Made by a program: the position numbers and the translations under genes | The notes under the pieces: model-generated | Databases searched by the model: none | What the model was told of the DNA's origin: nothing | Seen by the model: the letters and a program-made list of their open reading frames with translations, nothing else | DNA from: Pseudoalteromonas sp. G4 | GTDB lineage: Bacteria > Pseudomonadota > Gammaproteobacteria > Enterobacterales > Alteromonadaceae | Length of the DNA: 43,430 bases | NCBI RefSeq assembly: GCF_028875915.1 | Contig: NZ_JAPEHW010000028.1 | Span: 1 to 43,430 of the forward strand | Direction of reading: 5' to 3' | Part shown: positions 9,149 through 17,991 of the stretch, in pieces | Position numbering within the stretch: the stretch's first letter is position 1 | Layout: every line of letters starts with the position of its first letter

Positions 9149-9167
9149 AAATTCATTTTCTGGCATC

Positions 9168-9200
9168 AAAAAAACTAAGGCGCAACATAAAGTCGCGCCT
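9168..9200 (-). terminator. csrB rho-independent terminator
   Basis: On the minus strand, AGGCGC and GCGCCT form a stem over an 11-base loop, followed by TAG and seven T's. It ends the csrB transcript and faces the end of the DUF3301 gene. Confidence 0.85.
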
Positions 9201-9560
9201 CAAATCCGAAAAAATATCCTTTTTTCAGTGGTTTTCCTTCACCAATAGTGCCGAAGCACATCCTTTCTCATCCATTGAAGGAAACCATTCCTTGATCCCC
9301 TTGCCTTCCTTGTCCTAATTCCAAACCTCTTCCTGAGGTGTCCTTTCGCGTCCTAGCCTTTCCATGAATTTTGGTTTGTCCAAAACCATCCTTGAAACGC
9401 TCCTGCGTTTATCCTTTTTGCTTCCAGCAAAACGCTAAATCATTTAGCGCACAATCGTCCTTGCGTCCTTGTCCTTCGATCCCTTGATACACCCTGTATC
9501 AATGCCTAAGTCCTTTCCTTGGCAAGAAGAACATAATTCCGTTATGTTCGCTTCCTTGTT
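9168..9560 (-). ncRNA. csrB: CsrB-type CsrA-sequestering regulatory RNA
   Basis: Read on the minus strand, this segment of about 390 nt has no ORF but holds 27 GGA triplets, many as AAGGA or AGGA in hairpin loops or between hairpins. Clean examples are the stems at 9529-9549 (loop CGGAA), 9395-9410 (loop AGGA), 9373-9387 (loop TGGAC) and 9325-9339 (loop AGGAA). It ends in a GC hairpin followed by T's. These are the hallmarks of CsrB/RsmZ RNAs, which bind many CsrA dimers and relieve CsrA repression of translation. E. coli csrB also lies between yqcC and syd, and both genes are close by here. The 5' end is placed just after a TATTAT -10 box (9567-9572) and is uncertain by several bases. The 27 triplets compare with about 22 in the 369-nt E. 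coli CsrB. Confidence 0.9.
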
Positions 9561-9566
9561 GTGGTA

Positions 9567-9572
9567 ATAATA
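9567..9572 (-). promoter_or_regulatory. csrB -10 box
   Basis: TATTAT on the minus strand lies 7-8 bases before the first GGA-bearing segment. The sequence 17 bases upstream (TTACTC) is a poor -35, which suits an activator-dependent promoter. Confidence 0.55.
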
Positions 9573-9718
9573 GGGGCAATTTTTCTTGAGAGTAATAAGG
9601 TAAATTCAATTTAAATTTATTAATCTTTTAGACATATTTGGATTATTCTTTAATTACATAAGGTTACATTTAATTGTGGTATTATTTCGAGAAGTAAAAC
9701 ATCACAAACTTACATCTA

Positions 9719-9736
9719 TGTGAGATATTTCCTACA
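9719..9736. promoter_or_regulatory. GacA/UvrY-type binding site upstream of csrB
   Basis: TGTGAGATATTTCCTACA closely resembles the UvrY/GacA upstream activating palindrome (TGTGAGAGATCTCTTACA in E. coli csrB, from memory). The first half-site is identical and the second differs by one base (CCTACA against CTTACA). It lies about 165 bases before the inferred csrB start, within the usual range, and immediately after the stop of the GNAT gene. Confidence 0.7.
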
Positions 9737-9742
9737 ACAAAA

Positions 9743-10405
9743 TTACCCATTAACGACTTTTTCCTTCACAAATAATTTTCCGGATACTTTGGTAAATGTC
9801 AGTTCCTGCTCGGCATGATAGCCTTCACTGATAAAAAGAGCGCTGTATCTGTCGCGCGTTATAAAAACAGCACTGTAGTTTGCATCATCGCTTTTTACCA
9901 CATCATCAATCGCCCTTAATAAATAACGGCCAATACCCTGATGTTGTACATGGGGATCAACTGCAAATAATGAGATAAAGCAACAGTTAGGAAAAGAAGC
10001 GAGCGCTTGATGGATGGCTTTTTCTTTTTCGATTAGCTGGTTAGTGGATAGCATGCCAGTATTTAACATCAATTTTAAACGCCAATGCCACACCCTATCC
10101 GCAGCAAGTGCATCATTCGCTTTTTGCACACAACTTACTGCAAGTAGGTTGTCATCCGAAAAAACCCCAATTAAATGCTGGTGATTTTGCCAAAAAGAAG
10201 CCAGTTCTTCGCGAATAAGTAACCTTAGCTTTTTTTCATAAACAGCAGGTTTAGAGCTGTCGTAAGCCAATATTTGTTTAAAAAGTTCATCATCATGGTA
10301 TGCCTGGTAAAGAACACTCGCCGCAATTTTACAATCTTCCGCAGTGAGATAAGAGGCTTTGAGTTGTTCACTGGTTTCGCTTTGTTCAATAGTTACATCC
10401 GACAT
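9743..10405 (-). CDS. GNAT family N-acetyltransferase
   Basis: The 220-residue protein carries the GNAT acetyl-CoA-binding motif A in LFAVDPHVQHQGIGRYLLRAID (Q-x-x-G-x-G near residues 157-162) and the following beta-bulge region. The N-terminal half is a helical extension similar to that of soluble GNAT acetyltransferases acting on small molecules. The substrate cannot be told. It is transcribed toward csrB, and the GacA box lies directly after its stop. Confidence 0.85.
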   Translation of the reverse strand: MSDVTIEQSETSEQLKASYLTAEDCKIAASVLYQAYHDDELFKQILAYDSSKPAVYEKKLRLLIREELASFWQNHQHLIGVFSDDNLLAVSCVQKANDALAADRVWHWRLKLMLNTGMLSTNQLIEKEKAIHQALASFPNCCFISLFAVDPHVQHQGIGRYLLRAIDDVVKSDDANYSAVFITRDRYSALFISEGYHAEQELTFTKVSGKLFVKEKVVNG

Positions 10406-10515
10406 AATCGCTTCCTTTATTATTATTGTTCACATCTCAAGTTAGCACATTATTTGAGCTATTCTATAATTATTATTGTTTTATATTGACTTAAACAAGG
10501 CTACTAGGTGAACAA

Positions 10516-10743
10516 ATGGAGTCCGGCTCGCACACAATGGCAGATTTCTTTTCACAGCTTGGATTGAGTTAAAGCGAGCATGTAATCGATGAGTTTGTCA
10601 GTTCGCATAAAATAGCACCTAGCCTTCATTGAGTAGATGCGACTTTTTGTAATAAGAGCAAATCAGCTTTTATAAGTGGGTCATTAGAGCTTGTTGCTGA
10701 TTGGTGTGAAATTATTGAGCAACTTGATAGCTTGCTTAGTTAG
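10516..10743 (+). pseudogene. DUF2789 family gene with two in-frame stops
   Basis: One frame from ATG 10516 to TAG 10741-10743 reads MESGSHTMADFFSQLGLS, stop, SEHVIDEFVSSHKIAPSLH, stop, VDATFCNKSKSAFISGSLEL, then VADWCEIIEQLDSLLS. From memory this follows DUF2789 from end to end: Ser-His-x-Met, LFxQLGL, FIxxHxL, (D/E)AxFW and DW..v(I/V)xQLDxLL. The interruptions are TAA at 10570-10572 and TGA at 10630-10632, and the family's FW is changed to FC. The reading frame is otherwise intact, so this is a recently decayed gene of about 75 codons. Its function is unknown. Confidence 0.75.
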
Positions 10744-10784
10744 TTTAAAGTAAAATTGCCCGAATATTTAAAAAGGGCAATATT

Positions 10785-11057
10785 ATGCAAGACATCGTTA
10801 TTGCTGCTATCAGCAAACTTCTAGCTGCAAAAAAGCAACCGAATGTTGCTTTAGTAAAGGCTAATTTATCCCAGCCAGTGCCTATGCCAATTATTATTGA
10901 TGTTTTGGCGCGTTATAAACAAAACCCATCTGACTTTGAGCAAAACGCTACTCAGGTTACTGCACAACCAAATAAGCAAACTGAGCAAACACAAAGTCAA
11001 CTCGACCGCATCGAAGCAAAGCTCGATAAACTTCTTTCGCTTTTAGAAACTAAATAA
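10785..11057 (+). CDS. Small hypothetical protein with C-terminal coiled coil
   Basis: I do not recognise this 90-residue protein with certainty. Residues 1-45 (ISKLLAAKKQPNVALVKANL..., then IIIDVLARYKQNP) look like a small three-helix domain, reminiscent of a winged-helix or KfrA-N-like fold. After a Gln/Thr-rich linker the tail LDRIEAKLDKLLSLLE is a strong heptad coiled coil. It lies 6 bases before the DUF2310 gene, so the two are probably one operon. A DNA-binding role is only a guess. Confidence 0.7.
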   Translation: MQDIVIAAISKLLAAKKQPNVALVKANLSQPVPMPIIIDVLARYKQNPSDFEQNATQVTAQPNKQTEQTQSQLDRIEAKLDKLLSLLETK

Positions 11058-11063
11058 CGATTT

Positions 11064-11837
11064 ATGTATATTGTTGATCTCACTTTTGACTGTTATCAAG
11101 ACACTACGCTAGAAGCAGCAGAGCAAGCGATTGTCCGCCTTGTAAATGCACTTCGTTTTAATGGCCAAATAATTGGTGAAGAATTCCCAACCACCTTGAA
11201 AGATGGCTTTTTTATTACCCGTGTAATGTGTCCAGAAGAAGATGCACTACACCCGTTAAATCACAGTCCATTTGTTAAATTTAGCTTAGACAAATTAAAT
11301 GAAGCCGGCTTACTTCAGCCAAAAGTAAAAGTAATTGGCCAAGATATTCATTCTAATGGCTCTGATACCTGCACATCCCCTTCTAGCTATATTTTATACA
11401 CGACCTATTTACATACCTGTAGTCCGCTGTATTGTGGTGATGATTTTATGCCAGTACCGCTTTACAAAGTACCCGCCGTTGCCAATGGCGATTTTAAAGC
11501 ACTACTAAAATGGCAAGAAGATTGGCAAGCCTGTGACCAAATTCAAATTAACGGCGCTACCCGCTGCGAGTTTGCAGCAATTAAAGAACTCGCTGATATT
11601 GATAGTGATTTATTCAGACGAGGTATGGATCTCTCTAAACGTATTCGTTATTTAACCAAAAAGCCTGTGTATTACTATTTATACCGTGTAGGCGGGTTAT
11701 CCAAAGAACAAGAGCTCTCGCGCAAGTGCCCAAAATGTCATGGTGATTGGCGATTAGATGAGCCTTGGTTTGGCTTATTTGATTTTCGCTGTGATGATTG
11801 CGAGTTGGTATCAAATATTTCGTGGGACTTTCAGTAA
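11064..11837 (+). CDS. DUF2310 zinc-ribbon protein
   Basis: The 257-residue protein has a C-terminal zinc ribbon with C222, C225, C243 and C246 (CPKC ... CDDC). The N-terminal MYIVDLTFDCYQDTT and the central SPSSYILYTTYLHTCSPLYCGDDFMPVPLYKVP match DUF2310, annotated in public families as a zinc-ribbon, possibly nucleic-acid-binding protein. Its function is unknown. It is convergent with syd and shares a terminator with it. Confidence 0.85.
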   Translation: MYIVDLTFDCYQDTTLEAAEQAIVRLVNALRFNGQIIGEEFPTTLKDGFFITRVMCPEEDALHPLNHSPFVKFSLDKLNEAGLLQPKVKVIGQDIHSNGSDTCTSPSSYILYTTYLHTCSPLYCGDDFMPVPLYKVPAVANGDFKALLKWQEDWQACDQIQINGATRCEFAAIKELADIDSDLFRRGMDLSKRIRYLTKKPVYYYLYRVGGLSKEQELSRKCPKCHGDWRLDEPWFGLFDFRCDDCELVSNISWDFQ

Positions 11838-11848
11838 TATCAATACAG

Positions 11849-11880
11849 CAATAAGGCGCATTATGCGCCTTATTGTTTTG
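11849..11880. terminator. Bidirectional terminator between the DUF2310 gene and syd
   Basis: The stem is AATAAGGCGCA / TGCGCCTTATT with a 3-base loop, followed by GTTTTG on the plus strand and CAATAC on the minus strand. The stem is strong and the T-run modest. Confidence 0.7.
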
Positions 11881-11900
11881 TAATACGTTTTAATAATTCA

Positions 11901-12449
11901 TTATTGAACGTAATAAAGCCCTTTACACTCGCATAAAAACGCATCCATCGAATCAGCTAATTTGTGATGCGGTGCTTTGCCTAAATACTCCAACCAAATA
12001 CTGCCATCAGATAAATCCATTACAAGTAACAAATCATCTTCTTCACAGGTGGCAAAAAATACCGTATCTGCTTGTTTTAATCGGCGCTTCATTAATACAT
12101 GACCCGTGATATTTTGCTGTAATCGGTCAAAATCTTGCTCACTCCATGCCTGTAACAAACACAGGTTATGCTCTTGATAGCTAACAAATAAATTATCACT
12201 GTAAAAACTAGCAAAGTACGCTTTAAGCTGCTCTGGAAATTGTGTTTCTAGCGCTTCTTCTAGTTTATCTAAACTGCCTTGTTGCGCTACTTGCTGCCAA
12301 GCCACACTGTCATTTTCAACTGAATCTGCAATTTCGCATGGACTTGGCCACTGAGTATCATGGAAGACACGCGGTGCCTGACCTGTATTTTGTTCTGCTA
12401 ATTGTTTTATCTCGCTATAAATGCGTTGTAAGTTTTCGCTAATTGACAT
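11901..12449 (-). CDS. syd: SecY-interacting protein Syd
   Basis: The 182-residue protein matches E. coli Syd (181) along its length, including SPCEIADS...VAWQQV, the LLQAWSEQDFDRLQQNITGHVLMKRRLKQADTVFFAT block and the acidic EEDD turn. Syd is a soluble protein that binds SecY on the cytoplasmic face and is thought to act as a quality check on the translocon. It is divergent from queF, as in E. coli. Confidence 0.93.
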   Translation of the reverse strand: MSISENLQRIYSEIKQLAEQNTGQAPRVFHDTQWPSPCEIADSVENDSVAWQQVAQQGSLDKLEEALETQFPEQLKAYFASFYSDNLFVSYQEHNLCLLQAWSEQDFDRLQQNITGHVLMKRRLKQADTVFFATCEEDDLLLVMDLSDGSIWLEYLGKAPHHKLADSMDAFLCECKGLYYVQ

Positions 12450-12509
12450 ACTGCCTTTGCCTAATTTATTCGTTACAATAGTAAATTATTTATCGATTCT
12501 AATCTGATT

Positions 12510-13358
12510 ATGTCACATTACCAAGATGCACCTGAGCTAAAAGGTGCTTTACTCGGTCAACAAACCGAATATAAAGATAGCTACGATGCTTCGCTACTGT
12601 TTCCAATTGCCCGTAAACTCAATCGCGACGATTTAAATATCGATGAAAGTGCATTGCCATTTAAAGGTGAAGATACTTGGACAGGCTACGAGCTTTCTTG
12701 GTTAAATCAAAAAGGCAAACCTGTTGTTGCGGTTGCTGAATTTATTTTTCCTGCCACCAGCAGTCATATTATCGAATCAAAGTCATTCAAACTGTATTTA
12801 AATAGCTTTAATCAAACAAAGTTTGATTCAATGGCGCAAGTAGCGCAAATACTCACTGACGACTTATCAAAAGCCGCAAACTGTAATGTGGTAGTGAAAC
12901 TATTTAATGCCGACGAGTTTGATTGTTTAATGCCAACGCCATTTTCGGGAGTTTGTTTAGACGATTTAGATATTGAAGTAACTGAATACGATTTAAATAG
13001 CCATTTATTGCAAGCGGATGAGAGTGCTGAAGTTGTCACTGAAACACTATACAGCCATCTGTTAAAATCGAACTGCTTAATTACTTCTCAGCCAGATTGG
13101 GCCTCTGTCGTAATCCGTTATACCGGCAAAAAAATCAATCACGAAAGTTTATTAAAGTATTTAATCTCGTTTAGAAACCATAATGAATTTCATGAGCAAT
13201 GTGTTGAGCGTTTGTACTGTGATTTACAAAACGCCTTTGCGATGAGCAAATTGGAAGTATATGCGCGCTATACTCGCCGTGGTGGCTTAGATATCAACCC
13301 ATATCGTTCTAGCGATTATGCTACAACCCAGTTTAAATTAAAAAGTAACCGCCAATAG
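12510..13358 (+). CDS. queF: NADPH-dependent 7-cyano-7-deazaguanine reductase QueF
   Basis: The 282-residue protein is the long, two-domain QueF type (E. coli 282). The catalytic cysteine is C189 in [11 protein letters not shown], with the proton donor D196. The NADPH-site segment [15 protein letters not shown] is present. QueF reduces preQ0 to preQ1 in queuosine synthesis. A 59-base gap separates it from the divergent syd gene. Confidence 0.95.
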   Translation: MSHYQDAPELKGALLGQQTEYKDSYDASLLFPIARKLNRDDLNIDESALPFKGEDTWTGYELSWLNQKGKPVVAVAEFIFPATSSHIIESKSFKLYLNSFNQTKFDSMAQVAQILTDDLSKAANCNVVVKLFNADEFDCLMPTPFSGVCLDDLDIEVTEYDLNSHLLQADESAEVVTETLYSHLLKSNCLITSQPDWASVVIRYTGKKINHESLLKYLISFRNHNEFHEQCVERLYCDLQNAFAMSKLEVYARYTRRGGLDINPYRSSDYATTQFKLKSNRQ

Positions 13359-13374
13359 CGGTTACTTTATTTAA
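13342..13374 (+). terminator. queF terminator overlapping its stop codon
   Basis: The stem is AAAGTAACCGC / GCGGTTACTTT with the loop CAATA. Most of the TAG stop codon (13356-13358) lies in the loop. The tail TATTTAA is only moderately U-rich. Confidence 0.65.
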
Positions 13375-13390
13375 CCTGAACTCAGGGTAA

Positions 13391-14284
13391 TTAAGGTTTA
13401 TCGCTGGTTTTGTTACGCATTGGTACGCTTAAACCACACACATCAATGTAGTTTGCTTGATGCTGGAACCATTGTTCTGGACGATTTCGCCTCGATTCAA
13501 TATAACGCGCAAAGCTAGCACTTTTCGTTTTCATCACTTCAAGGTTATGAGCTGGAGAATTTGCTAAATCCGCTGCCACAGCAAAACCCTTAATTGGATT
13601 AAAATTAACATCTTCAATGGTCGTTTCAGGCTTACGCTTAAGCCTTTGAATATGTTCTATGCCACTTACCACACGACCAAAAGAGGTGATATTCAAGTCA
13701 AGGTAACGATGATTACCTAAAATCACATAAAACTCCGTACCACCACTATTTATATCGTTACCTCTTGCCATTGCAAAGTTGCCAATACAGTGAGCTTGCC
13801 AAGTTTTTGTACCTTTGGCATTTTGCGCAACAGCAAAACCATTTAAAAATCCGGTTTTATCAGCGTAACCATCTTCAGTATCAACCAGCTGAATCTCTAT
13901 CGGTTGTTTAGTTTCTTTAATAAACTCAGCATTTACCGTTTTAGCTGCACTCTTAGGTTGTTTCTTTTCTGAAATATCACCGCCTTGCGCGACAAAGCCT
14001 TCAACAAAACGGTAGATATTAAGGCCATTATAAAAACCTTCTCTTACTAACTTTTTAAAATTCATTACGTGATTAGGCGCTAGCTCAGGATTAAGTTCAA
14101 TCACCACATCACCTGTGTTAAGCGACAAAATGAGGGTATTTTCTAAATCAAGTGAGCGCCATTCTTTAGCGGATGATTTTTCAATAACTGCTGCCGGTGA
14201 CAGTGTTTGTTCTTTGGCAATTAACGGCATTGCACAGAGCGACATTAAACCTGTTGCAAGCGCAAGTTGGGTTAGCTTTATCAT
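13391..14284 (-). CDS. Exported cyclophilin-type peptidylprolyl isomerase
   Basis: The protein is 297 residues from ATG at 14284, two bases after the tamB stop; a TTG four codons upstream lies inside tamB and is unlikely. The signal peptide MIKLTQ...PLIA ends near A23, pointing to the periplasm. The cyclophilin domain is seen in FYNGLNIYRFVEGFVAQGGD (catalytic-site Arg), FAMARG and GTEFYVILG. An extra C-terminal region of about 60 residues with two conserved-looking blocks goes beyond PpiA. Its place directly after tamAB suggests a role in outer-membrane or autotransporter biogenesis, which is inference. Confidence 0.85.
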   Translation of the reverse strand: MIKLTQLALATGLMSLCAMPLIAKEQTLSPAAVIEKSSAKEWRSLDLENTLILSLNTGDVVIELNPELAPNHVMNFKKLVREGFYNGLNIYRFVEGFVAQGGDISEKKQPKSAAKTVNAEFIKETKQPIEIQLVDTEDGYADKTGFLNGFAVAQNAKGTKTWQAHCIGNFAMARGNDINSGGTEFYVILGNHRYLDLNITSFGRVVSGIEHIQRLKRKPETTIEDVNFNPIKGFAVAADLANSPAHNLEVMKTKSASFARYIESRRNRPEQWFQHQANYIDVCGLSVPMRNKTSDKP

Positions 14285-14286
14285 TA

Positions 14287-17200
14287 TTAGTCCCAATCAA
14301 ATTTATACAAAATATCGAGTGAATCATTAATGCCACTAATTGCCTCAATGTAAAGCTTTGGTAACAATTGGTAACGCACTGCAACTTCACTCATCGAATC
14401 AAAAATACCAATACTGTAACGCACTTGAATACCCGGCGCTACATAGCCTGATATTTCAACTTTGGTTTCTTCACCACTGCCTCGGGAAGATAATGAAACA
14501 TCCTCTATGCCAAAGGCTTCACCAATTTTACTTATGCTGCCTTCGCCTCTTGCAAGCCCCCTGGCTAATAGCAACTGTGTAAGCATACCGTCACTGGCCG
14601 AATTTGACTCGCTAAGTGCCCTTCCTGAAAGTAAATAGGATAACGCCATCGCTTGATCCATATTTGGATCTGAAAAGACATCTAAGCGCGGCTCTTCAAC
14701 ATTACCCGTTAACTTAACACCTGCAGTCACGCCATCTTCTGTTAGTTCTGGGTTACGAATAGCACGCACATTTAATAACGGTTTATCAACAGGCCCATTA
14801 AAGATAAGTTGGCCTGTTTCAATCAATAGTTCTTGACCAAATGCGCGGTATTCCCCTTCAAGCAAAGCAATTTCACCGGTTGCAATTAAAGGCGTATTGT
14901 CTACTTGTTTAAATAGCACATCGCCTTTTAGTTTGGAGCGAAGACCAAATGAATCAATTCGTACTTTATCATCAATCAAAATCGTCAAATCAAGGCTATA
15001 CGCAATGGGCACCGATTTATTTTGCTGTTTAGCCGCGTCAATAATTAATTCATCATCCGATACACTCACCGCGCCTTCAGGTAATTCTTTTACTTTTACG
15101 CGGCCATCCACAACATGCACTTTACCTTTTACATCAGCAAACTGCTCCGCATAATTAATTTCAATGCTTGGCGAGATAGCAAACCATAAATTAGGCTCAA
15201 GGGCGATTTTAAATGCATCACCGTTAATACGCGCGTTAAAGCTTGGCTCTTGCTGCCAATCTGCATTGCCCTCAATGGCAATATTCCCCTGATTATTATC
15301 AAAAAACTTTCCTGTTAGCATCGCACTGTGATCGTTAAAAGCGACATTCAGGTTTCCCTGTTCAATCGATAACGGTGTCCATGGCGCTAAAAATGCAAAG
15401 CTACTTAAATTGAGCTGCCCTTGAACTTGCGGTGAAAATGCATTGCCTGCAAGCGTTACATCTGCATTAAGCTCGCCAGCAAGTTTATCTATTTGCTGGC
15501 TAAAGCCTTTTAGATTAGTAAAATTCAGCGCCTGTAGTGCAAGCTTACCTTTAAGCGGACGTTTGCCTGACACATCGCTAATATCAATATCACCAATAAT
15601 ATTGCCAAGCACAGAAGACTTAATATTGGTATCTAAAGCAATTGCCGATGCATCTGCTTTTAACTTAAAAAACAGTTGCTCAATTGGTACTATCGTGTTG
15701 ATAAAACTTTCATTTACACCAAAATTTATAGTGTTTGATTGCAGCTCACTATCAATTGATAAGAGTTTAGCGTCTTGCCAACGGGCGTTTAAGTGCCCCG
15801 TTATTTCACCGGATGGCGAAATAGTTTTGGGTAAAACTAAACTCAGCACTGATAAATCGAAATGCGTCAGTGCTAAATCAACATTGCCTTTCTCTGCCGA
15901 GGCCGTTATCGCCTCAAGACAAAAAGCAGTATTGGTACCTAACCAACAATGTTCACTCACATTAGTAAGGCCTTTGTTAAGATCGTAATCAAACACTATC
16001 GCTTGTTGATTCGATAAATTGATCTTTTCATTTTTGAATGCCAGTTGCTTAATTTGACCGCGGTAACGTTCAGCATTAAGACCTCCCTCTATTTGGGAAT
16101 TAATATTTACTGTTTCAGAGTACAATTGCAGTTTGACGTCATGGTTTTGTAAATCGCCAAATGTATTTAGCTCAATTTTATTAATAGATTGCTCATCTAG
16201 GCTAATACCAGCGGCTTCAAGTGATATATTGGCAAGGTAGTTCTTGGCAAAATCTAAGGTACCATCACTTATAATTTTGTCGATGCGATACTCTTGAAAA
16301 GCCAGCTGATTAAGCGCCATTTTCCAATTTACAAAGGGTGTTTTGAGCTCACCGGTGATATTAAAATCGGCTTTTCCCTGCCCTGAAAGACGACTATCAA
16401 TGGTTTCGGGATTTACGAGATTTAAGTTACCGCTTACATTCCAGTTTTTGTTAATATCACCTGAAAGCGTGAGCTGGTTATCTACACTTGAAATTGTAAA
16501 CTCGTCAATTTCTGCGTGCAGTTTATCGTCTATTGCCAATACAATGTTGGCATCAATCGGTGCATTATTAACATAACCTGCGAGAGAAAACTCTGGCACA
16601 TTGAGCTGCCAATTTATGCCATCAGAAATAAAATCGACAGCTCCTTTTAAGGCAATATCAGATGCAACTGTTGGTTCAAATTCCTCAACACTTATCTTGT
16701 CTGACAAAACAAATAGCGAAGCTTCAATGCCCTGTTGCCAGTTTAGATTACCTGTTAGCGATAAATTGCTGTTAGCTGTTTTAATTAAAAAGCGGTCAAT
16801 ATCAATTTCGCTAATGCTACCTTCACCGACACTTTCAATTGCCATTTGTGGAAAGCCTGAAAGTGTTGCATTAGTATTCAATTGATAGTCAAAGGCTGAA
16901 AGATTACCGTCAGCTTTAATAATTGAATTTTGAACGGTAATTTGTTGCGCTTGCTCTGAAATACTTAGTGCGTCAGATTCAATTAACAAATTAAACGGCA
17001 ACTTTTTTTCAAGTAACGATGCTGATGCATCAAGTTTAGCGTGATAAAGCCCTGTTAATTCACTTTCAATGCTAAGCTTTGCTAAATCACCAAAGATTGT
17101 TGTTTCAATTTGATGCTCTTTGTTATTAACGTCGAGCGCAAATTTTAAAGGGTTATTATCAGATAACGACAAACTACCCTCAAGCTTTGCTCGCAAGTCT

Positions 17201-17991
17201 TGATAAACAAGGGATAACTTTACAATCGTTATGTCACTGTTATGTTGCCCAGCTTGCAATTTTATATTCTTTATAAGCTGAGTCGTTTCGCCCTGTTGTA
17301 ACTGAAATTGCGAAATTGCAAGTTCACCTATTTGCCAATTAAGCGGTGTTTCAAAATGGATTGGGGATATTTCAGGCAAGGTAATCGTTTTAGCAGATGA
17401 AACCAATGCTGTATTTTGCTTTTCTTGCGCTAAACCAATATCAATTTTACCAGTCGTGATTTTCGCTATGTTAAGTTCATTTTCTCGCAATTTTAAGCGG
17501 GTAAAAACTTCGTTAACAGAAGCGTTTAATGGGCCTTGTGAAAACGTAATTTGCTTAACGCTAAAGGTGTTTACGGCAATAGACAATGGCAGAGAAATTT
17601 TGCTTAATTCACTTTCTTCTCTATTAGCTTGTTGATTAGTATCGCTAGTCAGAGCAATATCCACTAGATCAGCGCTAAGTTCTTCAAAACAGAGATCGGC
17701 ACAGGAATAGAAACGCAAATCAAGTACCATGTTTTTAAGATTTAGCTTTATTTGCGCATTGTGGTAATTAACACTGAATTTTCCGCCTCGCAGTAAAGGC
17801 TTACCATCTGTCTCAATTGCTAAATTAGGCACTAAATGATTGGCACCATATACAAGCACTTGGTTACCAATGCCACTAAACAGTAATGCAACAATACCTA
17901 TCAGAAGAATAATCACTGCCCAAAACAGATTACGTACAAAACGTAACATGCGCTTGGCCATTGGAGGGCTTTGTTTTACAGCGTCGTTCAT
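14287..17991 (-). CDS. tamB: TamB, inner-membrane-anchored translocation and assembly module subunit
   Basis: The protein is 1234 residues (E. coli TamB 1259). A signal anchor lies at about residues 20-43 (NLFWAVIILLIGIVALLFSGI), followed by a very long beta-rich periplasmic region and the conserved DUF490/TamB domain. That domain ends in YLLSGRALSESNSASDGMLTQLLLARGLARGEGS...VSLSSRGSGEETKVEISGYVAPGI. TamB spans the periplasm, contacts TamA and is linked to lipid transport and outer-membrane protein insertion. Its ATG overlaps the tamA stop (ATGA). Confidence 0.95.
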   Translation of the reverse strand: MNDAVKQSPPMAKRMLRFVRNLFWAVIILLIGIVALLFSGIGNQVLVYGANHLVPNLAIETDGKPLLRGGKFSVNYHNAQIKLNLKNMVLDLRFYSCADLCFEELSADLVDIALTSDTNQQANREESELSKISLPLSIAVNTFSVKQITFSQGPLNASVNEVFTRLKLRENELNIAKITTGKIDIGLAQEKQNTALVSSAKTITLPEISPIHFETPLNWQIGELAISQFQLQQGETTQLIKNIKLQAGQHNSDITIVKLSLVYQDLRAKLEGSLSLSDNNPLKFALDVNNKEHQIETTIFGDLAKLSIESELTGLYHAKLDASASLLEKKLPFNLLIESDALSISEQAQQITVQNSIIKADGNLSAFDYQLNTNATLSGFPQMAIESVGEGSISEIDIDRFLIKTANSNLSLTGNLNWQQGIEASLFVLSDKISVEEFEPTVASDIALKGAVDFISDGINWQLNVPEFSLAGYVNNAPIDANIVLAIDDKLHAEIDEFTISSVDNQLTLSGDINKNWNVSGNLNLVNPETIDSRLSGQGKADFNITGELKTPFVNWKMALNQLAFQEYRIDKIISDGTLDFAKNYLANISLEAAGISLDEQSINKIELNTFGDLQNHDVKLQLYSETVNINSQIEGGLNAERYRGQIKQLAFKNEKINLSNQQAIVFDYDLNKGLTNVSEHCWLGTNTAFCLEAITASAEKGNVDLALTHFDLSVLSLVLPKTISPSGEITGHLNARWQDAKLLSIDSELQSNTINFGVNESFINTIVPIEQLFFKLKADASAIALDTNIKSSVLGNIIGDIDISDVSGKRPLKGKLALQALNFTNLKGFSQQIDKLAGELNADVTLAGNAFSPQVQGQLNLSSFAFLAPWTPLSIEQGNLNVAFNDHSAMLTGKFFDNNQGNIAIEGNADWQQEPSFNARINGDAFKIALEPNLWFAISPSIEINYAEQFADVKGKVHVVDGRVKVKELPEGAVSVSDDELIIDAAKQQNKSVPIAYSLDLTILIDDKVRIDSFGLRSKLKGDVLFKQVDNTPLIATGEIALLEGEYRAFGQELLIETGQLIFNGPVDKPLLNVRAIRNPELTEDGVTAGVKLTGNVEEPRLDVFSDPNMDQAMALSYLLSGRALSESNSASDGMLTQLLLARGLARGEGSISKIGEAFGIEDVSLSSRGSGEETKVEISGYVAPGIQVRYSIGIFDSMSEVAVRYQLLPKLYIEAISGINDSLDILYKFDWD

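Noticed and set aside
9181..9560. Repetitive TCCTT-rich stretch as a simple DNA repeat or CRISPR-like array
   Set aside because: Units are irregular with no fixed spacing, and on the minus strand they form GGA hairpin loops, which fits CsrB far better.
9709..9724. CTTACAT/ATGTGAG inverted repeat as the GacA box
   Set aside because: The half-sites are in the wrong order; the overlapping 9719-9736 sequence matches the known box better.
14897..16885. Several long plus-strand frames opposite tamB
   Set aside because: Antisense shadows of the tamB coding frame, without family resemblance or start signals.
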